From positions 1 to 5,036 of the forward strand of contig USRA01000100.1 of the NCBI GenBank assembly GCA_900557035.1: 5,036 nt of DNA, given 5' to 3'. Positions within the stretch are counted from its first letter, which is position 1, and the number at the start of each line of letters is the position of its first letter. Positions 1-5,036 of this stretch are shown here, one piece after another. Made by a program: the position numbers and the translations under genes. Origin of the DNA: an uncultured Prevotella sp. GTDB lineage: Bacteria; Bacteroidota; Bacteroidia; Bacteroidales; Bacteroidaceae. Below the pieces are notes generated by a model, which saw only the letters and a program-made list of their open reading frames with translations, was not told where the DNA came from and made no database searches.

Positions 1-397
1 CATCGCCAAGATGTCGGTATTGGTAAAGAAGGGGGATATGGATGCTGCCTTCTGCATGCTGAACGACTTTCTGGAGACGGTGCCTTATTGCGACAATACC
101 AACTACGAGGGGCATTGGCAGCAGACGCTCTACATCATGTTCGCCCTGCTCACCAACTATTGCATCATAGTGGAGCAGCATACGGCGAAGGGCAGAATCG
201 ACATCACACTGGAGACAGCCGACACCATCTATGTGATGGAACTGAAATTCAATAAGAGTGCGCAAGAGGCATTAGACCAAATCAATGACAAGCATTATAC
301 CCAAGCCTTTGCCTTGAAGAATAAGGAGATTGTAAAGGTAGGCTTGAACTTCTCTGTCAAAGATGAGGTGAACACCCTGGAATGGGTGATTTCCTGA
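1..397 (+). CDS. PD-(D/E)XK nuclease-family protein, C-terminal part (5' partial)
   Basis: This is the C-terminal end of a protein whose start lies left of the window: the frame is open from base 2 (codons for I, A, K precede the first visible ATG at 11) and ends with TGA at 395-397. Numbering from that ATG, the visible part carries the PD-(D/E)XK pattern of the family often annotated as PDDEXK_9/DUF1703: GRID with Asp64, then ELK with Glu77 and Lys79, then a helix with Gln90 (ALDQI) and a Tyr in DKHYTQAF, followed by a short strand GLNFS. Full-length relatives are usually 500-600 residues, with an N-terminal AAA-ATPase-like domain, so roughly three quarters should lie upstream. The cellular role of this abundant Bacteroidota family is not established; a nuclease active site is inferred from conserved residues only. 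The internal ATG at 11 is unlikely to be the real start. The gene converges on the hexosaminidase gene across a 199-base gap. Confidence 0.82.
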   Translation, partial: IAKMSVLVKKGDMDAAFCMLNDFLETVPYCDNTNYEGHWQQTLYIMFALLTNYCIIVEQHTAKGRIDITLETADTIYVMELKFNKSAQEALDQINDKHYTQAFALKNKEIVKVGLNFSVKDEVNTLEWVIS

Positions 398-432
398 CAC
401 TGAAGATAGTTCTAGGCAAAATAAGGAAAATC

Positions 433-463
433 GCCCCTATCTCATGGGGGCAGTATCAGTTTT
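433..463 (+). terminator. Possible weak terminator hairpin after the nuclease gene
   Basis: An 8-pair stem with one G-U pair (433-440 GCCCCTAT against 444-451 ATGGGGGC, loop CTC) lies 35 bases after the nuclease stop codon. A short T4 run follows, but eight bases after the stem, which is further than in a good intrinsic terminator. It could end or slow plus-strand transcription, but the fit is poor and the call is tentative. Confidence 0.25.
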
Positions 464-476
464 GAAAACGGACATT

Positions 477-588
477 AAAAAATGCGATAGCACCGCCCTA
501 ACTATCATTTTTAACATAGTTAGGGCGGACCTATAAGCGATAATACCGCCCTAACTACCTATTTTTATATAGTTAGGGCGGTGCTATC
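477..588 (-). terminator. Probable intrinsic terminator of the hexosaminidase gene
   Basis: Read on the minus strand, the 19-bp outer stem (588-570 pairing with 504-486) begins eight bases after the hexosaminidase stop codon and is followed by GCA and then six T residues (complement of A6 at 477-482). The left-hand 13-bp hairpin alone (528-516 with 505-493) is also near this T-run. A strong G/C-containing stem followed by a T-run is the usual intrinsic terminator pattern, and the position directly after the gene fits. On the plus strand the only nearby T-run (601-607) is 12 bases beyond the stem, so termination of the converging nuclease gene here is less certain. Confidence 0.6.
484..588. 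repeat. Four-arm palindromic repeat: tandem hairpin units that also nest
   Basis: The 12-mer CCGCCCTAACTA occurs four times in alternating orientation: 493-504 forward, 517-528 reverse, 546-557 forward, 570-581 reverse. Two units of about 45 bases (484-528 and 537-581) are near-copies with a 53-base period; the first 21 bases of each differ at only two positions. Each unit folds alone into a 13-bp hairpin (493-505 with 516-528; 545-557 with 570-582) with a loop of 10 or 12 A/T-rich bases. Alternatively the outermost arms pair as a perfect 19-bp inverted repeat (486-504 with 570-588) and the inner arms pair over 12 bp (517-528 with 546-557), giving one long cruciform-like structure. The element sits between two converging genes. 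It resembles REP/MITE-type palindromes or a duplicated terminator; which one cannot be decided from one copy. Confidence 0.85.
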
Positions 589-596
589 TACAAATA

Positions 597-2228
597 TTAC
601 TTTTTTTCTTCCAGATGCTTCTTCACGGCATCCTCGATATCAGCCTTGTAATTCAAGCCGTAGAGACGGTAGAGATCCTGCATGTGGAGCATTCTTGGGA
701 AGAAGTTCTCCAGGTTGCGCTTATCCTTGGCAGTCCACTGAACTTCAGAAAGGGCGGCAAGTCTTGGCAACAACTCCCACTCCATCTTCCCGGCATCCTT
801 TACCCACTCGGTCCAGATACAACCCTCGGCACCGATGATGTTCTGCTGCTCGGCAGGAGTCAACTTATCAGAGCAAGGATCGAGATCATATACTCGCTGA
901 ATGCTAGGAATACCCTCTATCTTGTTGATGCGAGGATTGCTGAAATAGAAATTCGAAATAGGAGCCACGATGGTAGGATGACCTTCACGGGCTGAACGGA
1001 TGCTGGCATTCACACTGGTCCAACCGCAAACGGTGATGTCCTTGGATGGAGTTCCTTCCAGAATCTCATCCCACCCCATCATCTTTCTGCCACGGTTTCT
1101 GATCTGCTTCTCTATCTCACCCATAAACCAGGTCTGGAGCTGCTCCTCCTTGCTATGCTTAGGAAGCTCCTGGATGCCGAGCTCTGCAATCTTCTTCTGG
1201 CAGTTCTCGCAAACCTTCCAACGGTTCTTAGGACACTCATCACCACCAATGTGAATATACTCTGATGGGAAAATATCCATGATCTCATCCATCACATCCT
1301 TGGCAAACTGAAGGGTTTGGGCCTTGCCTGCACACAATACATCTTCGAAGACTCCAAAACGGGTAGCTACCTCGTAAGGACCACCAGTACAACCCAACTC
1401 AGGATAAGATGCCAGGGCTGCCAGCATGTGGCCCGGCATATCCACCTCCGGAATCACGGTGATGTATCTGTCGGCAGCATACTTCACGATTTCGCGAGCC
1501 TCATCCTGGGTATAATAACCAGATACAGGAACACCATCAAACTCGTTCTTGTTGGTTGGCAGGATGGTCTCCTTGCGCTTGGAACCAATCTGGGTAAGCA
1601 TAGGATACTTCTTGATTTCAAGACGCCAGCCCTGATCCTCGGTAAGATGCCAGTGGAAATAATTGATGTTGTGCATCGCAAAGACATCAATCAACTTCTT
1701 GAGATAAGGTACGCTGAAATAATGACGGCCCACATCTATCATAAACGCACGGTAGGCAAAGCGAGGCGCATCCTTCACCTCAACGGCTGGCAGGGAAACG
1801 CTCTTCACATCCTTGGCAATAGGCAAAGCCTTCATCACACTCTGGATGCCATAGAAGATACCTACATGAGAGGTGGCAGAAATGGTGATGCCATTCTTGT
1901 TGACCAACAGAGAATAAGCCTCAGACTGGGTATCGCCAGCATTCAGCGCCAGACGGATCTGACCCTTCGCCTGCTTGTCGGTAGTCTTTACCTCGATACC
2001 GGTTACCTCCTTGATATGAGATGCCAGGAACTCGGCGTCCTTCTTCTGCTTCTCATCTCCAGCAGCATAATAGATTGTAGTTTTGGCTGTGATGCGGAAA
2101 GGAGCGCTGCTCATCTCCTTGACTTGCTGAGGCAATGGAACAATCTGCCAACTGCCCATGTTCACATCCTTGGCTGATAATGAAAGGCTAGCCAAAAAAG
2201 CCATAGTTAGAATGATTCTTCGTATCAT
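597..2228 (-). CDS. Beta-N-acetylhexosaminidase, glycoside hydrolase family 20, secreted
   Basis: A complete 543-residue exo-enzyme that removes terminal beta-linked GlcNAc or GalNAc. The N-terminus (MIRRIILTMAFLASLSLSA, then KDV) is a signal peptide without a lipobox cysteine, so the enzyme should be periplasmic or secreted. Residues about 24-155 form the GH20b-like N-terminal domain (PLPQQV near 31-36, ending SLPAVEVKDAPR), and about 158-510 form the catalytic barrel. Family landmarks are intact: Arg160 in the AYRAFMIDVGRHY block, HWHLTEDQGWRLEI (192-205, Asp198), PGH with His267, the HIGGDE block with catalytic Asp330-Glu331, GWDE with Trp386, GWTS with Trp403 and IWTEW at 471-475. In this family the acetamido group of the substrate assists catalysis, and the Asp-Glu pair stabilises the intermediate and acts as acid/base. 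The protein is compact, lacking the extra C-terminal domains of many Bacteroidota homologues and any visible type IX sorting domain. The ATG at 2228 gives a natural signal peptide. Preferred substrate (mucin, N-glycan or chitin-derived) cannot be read from sequence. Confidence 0.96.
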   Translation of the reverse strand: MIRRIILTMAFLASLSLSAKDVNMGSWQIVPLPQQVKEMSSAPFRITAKTTIYYAAGDEKQKKDAEFLASHIKEVTGIEVKTTDKQAKGQIRLALNAGDTQSEAYSLLVNKNGITISATSHVGIFYGIQSVMKALPIAKDVKSVSLPAVEVKDAPRFAYRAFMIDVGRHYFSVPYLKKLIDVFAMHNINYFHWHLTEDQGWRLEIKKYPMLTQIGSKRKETILPTNKNEFDGVPVSGYYTQDEAREIVKYAADRYITVIPEVDMPGHMLAALASYPELGCTGGPYEVATRFGVFEDVLCAGKAQTLQFAKDVMDEIMDIFPSEYIHIGGDECPKNRWKVCENCQKKIAELGIQELPKHSKEEQLQTWFMGEIEKQIRNRGRKMMGWDEILEGTPSKDITVCGWTSVNASIRSAREGHPTIVAPISNFYFSNPRINKIEGIPSIQRVYDLDPCSDKLTPAEQQNIIGAEGCIWTEWVKDAGKMEWELLPRLAALSEVQWTAKDKRNLENFFPRMLHMQDLYRLYGLNYKADIEDAVKKHLEEKK

Positions 2229-2258
2229 AATTTTGAATGAATAGGTTTTAAATCACTG

Positions 2259-2266
2259 CAAAATTA
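2259..2266 (-). promoter_or_regulatory. Bacteroidota-type -7 promoter box for the hexosaminidase gene
   Basis: On the minus strand this site reads TAATTTTG, an exact match to the Bacteroidota -7 consensus TAnnTTTG. It lies 30 bases upstream of the hexosaminidase ATG, leaving a short A/T-rich leader with no Shine-Dalgarno sequence, as is normal in this phylum. No clear TTTG -33 box is present at the expected spacing, so the call rests on the -7 box and its position. It suggests the hexosaminidase can be transcribed separately from the receptor gene upstream. Confidence 0.45.
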
Positions 2267-2365
2267 CGATTTTATACCGAAAGTACGGCATAATTTGAAG
2301 AAAAGCATCCTTCACTATGGCTTTTTTAACCTATTTTGGGTCTGGAGACTGCCAGATGGCGGTTT

Positions 2366-4540
2366 CTAGAAGAGATTCACGATGCGGTCGATGTCAACGG
2401 AAAGTCCCACTGAGAAGGTGCGACCGGTGGTCATCGCCGAACTCCAATAATACTTCTCTGGTGTATAATCGAAGAGATTATCTACCGTGAAGTTCAGATT
2501 GACAGCATCCAGGAATCGCTGCTGAAGAGTGAACTTCCACAACTGATATGCCTGGTCATGCTTATCGATGTTCGTATCTGGAGAGGACAGGTATCTGCCT
2601 GACAGAGCGGCATTGATGCGATAGAACGAACAGAGCTGGCAATCGTAGTCGAGACGCCAGGTGGCGGTATGAGGACGAGGCTGGGAGAACTGAGAATCTA
2701 CACTTCTGCCACCTACATGGAGATAGCTGTAGTCGAGTTTCACACCGAGACCCATATCCGAACGGTACTGGGCACTGAAGTCGATGCCGCTCACCTCTAC
2801 TCCATCCTCGTTGCAATAACGGGAAGCCACATCCGGCTGACCGGTTCCCGGGATATAATCGGCATAATCCTCGGTAGTGATGCGCTTATCATACTTATTA
2901 TAATAGCCCATGAGAGTAAGACTATACTGACCGGTCAAGAAACCTGCATTCTTCACCCTGCCGGTATGCTCCAGCGCCAGGTTGAAGTTGTTGCTCTTCT
3001 CCGGCTTCAGATCCGGATTGCCATAAATCATCTGCATGCCTGCCATATCAAAGTTCATATACATCTCCTTGAGGGTTGGGGCACGGAATCCGCCGGCATA
3101 GTTGGCACGGATAGAGAAACCCTTCCACTTGGTCATCAGAGCCAGACGACCGGTAGTAGCATGCTGGCTAGATGCGGAGAAGTAATCATGACGAAGACTT
3201 GCCACGATGTTCAACCACTGCAAAGGATTGTAATCGAACTGGGCGAAGGCATCACATGAATTCTGATTCTTTGATGCATTATCCTCAAACTGATAGGTGG
3301 TGAGATAATCGTTCAGGAAATCAGCACCTGCCGTCAATGTGTTCTTGCCGAAGATATGGGAATAGAGGGCACGGACGGTGTTCTGACGATTGGTATAATC
3401 GTGATCGTGAGTGCGCTCATTGTTCACGAATCGGGTCTTGTCATACTGGTCGAAGCCGTATGAAATCTCCAGATTATCATTCTCCGAGAGATTCATCACG
3501 GTCTTCAGTCCGGCAGAATAATCCTTATAGTGGTCATCGTAGTTGTTTCGATTGCTGATACGGGCGAAATAGCCGCCACGACCTATCAGCTTCACCTTGT
3601 TAGAGAGCTTGTAGGTAAGTCGCTCTTTCACATTGAAGGTCTCGCCACCATAAATATGTAGGATGTTGGATTCTGTATCGAAGGGACTGGTAAGCTGCAC
3701 CTCATCCGATGTAGTGCGCTGGATGCTGGTCTGCGAATTCCACTTTCCGGCATTGAAGCTGTAGCTTCCGCCGTGACGCCACTCCTTGTTGAAATCGTTG
3801 TAGCGGGTGTTGACATTGGCAGTCCAAGGTTCGCTGTTTTCACGGGAGATGATATTGATGACTCCGGCTACGGCACTGGCACCATAGAGTGCTGAAGCAG
3901 CACCCTTCACAATCTCGATACGACCCACATTGTCGAGATTCAAGCGAGAGTAATCAACATTATCCATCGTCTCGCCAGCCAATCGCTCGCCATCTACGAG
4001 GAAGAGCACGGCGTTTCCACCGAAACCATTCATGTTGAGCGAAGTCTCCTGGTTCATGGCATAGCCGAATTCCAGACCCGGCATCTGCTCGGTGAGGAGG
4101 TCCTGGATATTGGTAGCATCGGCTATCTTGATGTCATTGGCTGTAATCAGACGGGTTACCACCGGAGCATCCTTCAAAGCCTTTGGAGTTCGGGTAGCGG
4201 TAACCACCACCTGGTCGAGGGCTGTAGCATCCGGCTGAAGACGAAGAACATGCTGATCGCCCTTCTTGTCATCAGTCTTCAGGATAAAGGTCTGAGTCTG
4301 GAAACCCACATAGCTCACCTTTACCTTCACCGTCCCTACCCTGCTGTAAGGAATGCGGAAATATCCATCTTCATCAGTGGTTACTCCTCCCTTGGCATTC
4401 ACCATCTGGACGGTGGCACCCACCAAAGGTGCGCCCGAATCATCGAGCACTCTACCCACGATATCTCCCTGGGTTTCAGCTTTCAGATTCAGGCACAATC
4501 CGCAAAGGATTAGGAATAGTGCGAATATCTTTTGTTTCAT
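2366..4540 (-). CDS. TonB-dependent outer-membrane receptor, heme/metal-receptor-like
   Basis: A complete 724-residue outer-membrane importer that would take up a scarce ligand using energy from TonB-ExbB-ExbD. Domains in order: signal peptide 1-21 (ending NLKA); carboxypeptidase-regulatory-like beta-sandwich about 26-104 (IVGRVLDDSGAPLVGATV, then TDEDGYF and VSYVGFQ); a TonB-box-like stretch DQVVVTATRT at 109-118; plug about 120-232 (LFLVDGERLAG, RIEIVKGAASALYG, AGVINIISR); beta-barrel from about 240 to the end, finishing with Phe724, as usual for BAM-inserted barrels. FRAP (485-488) and NPDL (508-511) are boxes also seen in heme receptors such as P. gingivalis HmuR. The stretch between them has five Met and no His, so heme is unproven. 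A HDHD cluster lies at 378-381. No SusD partner follows, which argues against a Sus-type glycan importer. It lies 35 bases after the calycin-like lipoprotein gene and is probably co-transcribed with it. Assignment as a TonB-dependent receptor is firm; the ligand is unknown (heme, iron chelate, another metal complex or a vitamin). Confidence 0.94.
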   Translation of the reverse strand: MKQKIFALFLILCGLCLNLKAETQGDIVGRVLDDSGAPLVGATVQMVNAKGGVTTDEDGYFRIPYSRVGTVKVKVSYVGFQTQTFILKTDDKKGDQHVLRLQPDATALDQVVVTATRTPKALKDAPVVTRLITANDIKIADATNIQDLLTEQMPGLEFGYAMNQETSLNMNGFGGNAVLFLVDGERLAGETMDNVDYSRLNLDNVGRIEIVKGAASALYGASAVAGVINIISRENSEPWTANVNTRYNDFNKEWRHGGSYSFNAGKWNSQTSIQRTTSDEVQLTSPFDTESNILHIYGGETFNVKERLTYKLSNKVKLIGRGGYFARISNRNNYDDHYKDYSAGLKTVMNLSENDNLEISYGFDQYDKTRFVNNERTHDHDYTNRQNTVRALYSHIFGKNTLTAGADFLNDYLTTYQFEDNASKNQNSCDAFAQFDYNPLQWLNIVASLRHDYFSASSQHATTGRLALMTKWKGFSIRANYAGGFRAPTLKEMYMNFDMAGMQMIYGNPDLKPEKSNNFNLALEHTGRVKNAGFLTGQYSLTLMGYYNKYDKRITTEDYADYIPGTGQPDVASRYCNEDGVEVSGIDFSAQYRSDMGLGVKLDYSYLHVGGRSVDSQFSQPRPHTATWRLDYDCQLCSFYRINAALSGRYLSSPDTNIDKHDQAYQLWKFTLQQRFLDAVNLNFTVDNLFDYTPEKYYWSSAMTTGRTFSVGLSVDIDRIVNLF

Positions 4541-4575
4541 CGAATTATATCAAAGTTTATCCTGAAACAATCAGC

Positions 4576-5036
4576 TTACTTCTTACAAACAAACTTACCA
4601 ATCATCGCCGCAGGCATCTTGCCATACTGCACGGAATAGTTGACGGTCAGAGTGTTGTCCTTGAATGTACCCTGCAAAGTAACGGTATACTTCTTCTCTG
4701 CACCATTTACGGTAATGGTACCGACATAGCTTTCCTGAGAGAAAGCATAAGCACCGTTAGAACCGGAAACCTTCACAGCTGGAACCTCCAGGGCAGGAAG
4801 AGCCATCATGCCCGTGCCACAAGCTGGCAATGTAACCTTGACTGTAGCATCATCAACTGCCTCGATCTTCATGGTAAGATTATCGTATGTAGAAGCCTCG
4901 CCCATTACGGTCATATCCAGAGTGCTGGTGTATGAACCAGCTATCTCCTTGGCAGCTGCCACAGTATCATTATCATCATCGCTGCTGCAAGAGCTGAATG
5001 CTACACACATAGAAACCAAAGCCAACATCATGGCCA
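4576..5036 (-). CDS. Calycin-like beta-barrel surface lipoprotein (5' partial)
   Basis: The frame ends with TAA at 4576-4578 and is still open at the right edge, where an Ala codon precedes the first visible ATG at 5031. The visible N-terminus (MMLALVSMCVAFSSC) is only the hydrophobic core of a lipoprotein signal peptide without its basic start, so the true ATG probably lies a few codons outside. Numbering from 5031, the lipobox is FSSC with acylated Cys15. The next residues SSDDDND match the Ser/Asp-rich lipoprotein export signal known from Bacteroides, which predicts display on the cell surface. The mature part, about 135 residues, is almost all short beta strands (GSYTSTLDMTV, NLTMKIEAVDDATVKVTLP, GTITVNG, KKYTVTLQGTFKDNTLTVNYSV) and resembles the calycin-like/lipocalin-like domain annotated in Bacteroidota. 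Two further cysteines (71 and 149) could form a disulfide. As the first gene of the probable operon it may capture or pass on the ligand of the downstream receptor; that is inference from position. No enzymatic motif is visible. Confidence 0.8.
   Translation of the reverse strand, partial: AMMLALVSMCVAFSSCSSDDDNDTVAAAKEIAGSYTSTLDMTVMGEASTYDNLTMKIEAVDDATVKVTLPACGTGMMALPALEVPAVKVSGSNGAYAFSQESYVGTITVNGAEKKYTVTLQGTFKDNTLTVNYSVQYGKMPAAMIGKFVCKK

Noticed and set aside
484..588. CRISPR array
   Set aside because: The repeats alternate in orientation, the intervals are short A/T-rich loops of 12 and 17 bases rather than uniform unique spacers, and no cas gene is present.
1317..2177. Long plus-strand open frame of 286 codons opposite the hexosaminidase gene
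   Set aside because: It lies entirely antisense to a clear GH20 gene with intact catalytic motifs, its translation shows no recognisable domain or signal, and such shadows arise from codon bias of the true gene.
2301..2325. Possible terminator after the receptor gene (AAAAGC/GCTTTT stem, 13-base loop)
   Set aside because: The stem is six pairs, mostly A-T, with a large loop and no good T-run after it on the minus strand; too weak to call.
2669..3259. Plus-strand open frame of 196 codons opposite the receptor gene
   Set aside because: It is antisense to the receptor beta-barrel coding region; the protein has no recognisable features and there is no independent promoter evidence.
4541..4575. 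Possible promoter for the receptor alone (minus strand TAAACTTTG)
   Set aside because: The spacing has one base too many for the TAnnTTTG box, there is no -33 element, and the start site would fall within a few bases of the ATG; co-transcription with the lipoprotein gene is simpler.
4429..4935. Plus-strand open frame of 168 codons spanning the receptor-lipoprotein junction
   Set aside because: It runs antisense across two well-supported genes and their gap; the composition looks like a reverse-frame artefact.

Overview
The window looks like chromosomal DNA from a Bacteroidota species, most likely of the Prevotella/Segatella type. I infer this from several things. There is a TonB-dependent receptor with an N-terminal carboxypeptidase-regulatory-like domain. 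There is a lipoprotein with an acidic, surface-export-like tail directly after its acylated cysteine. There is a C-terminal piece of a PD-(D/E)XK nuclease of the kind fused to an AAA-ATPase-like domain, a family abundant in this phylum. The visible start codons have no Shine-Dalgarno sequence, and a Bacteroidota-type -7 box (TAnnTTTG) lies upstream of the hexosaminidase. Genus assignment is from general resemblance only.

Layout from left to right: (1) bases 1-397, plus strand, the 3' end of a PD-(D/E)XK nuclease-family gene entering from outside the window; (2) bases 398-596, a convergent intergenic region holding a striking four-arm palindromic repeat, which on the minus strand is followed by a T-run and so doubles as a likely terminator; (3) bases 597-2228, minus strand, a complete secreted GH20 beta-N-acetylhexosaminidase; (4) bases 2229-2365, a short gap with the probable hexosaminidase promoter; (5) bases 2366-4540, minus strand, a complete TonB-dependent outer-membrane receptor with heme-receptor-like FRAP and NPDL boxes; (6) bases 4576-5036, minus strand, a small calycin-like surface lipoprotein whose signal peptide runs off the right edge.

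The lipoprotein and receptor are 35 bases apart in the same direction and probably form one transcription unit: a surface-exposed beta-barrel lipoprotein that may capture or hand over a ligand, followed by the energised outer-membrane importer. No SusD-like partner is visible, so this is not a classical Sus glycan locus; a heme, metal or other small-ligand system fits better. The hexosaminidase probably has its own promoter and removes terminal GlcNAc/GalNAc from glycans in the periplasm or outside the cell. Its functional link to the receptor is not evident.

The most interesting observations are the nested/tandem palindrome at 484-588 and the lipoprotein-receptor pair, in which the position expected to carry a heme-ligating histidine between the FRAP and NPDL boxes is instead in a methionine-rich stretch. 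No strong evidence for a wholly new system is present.
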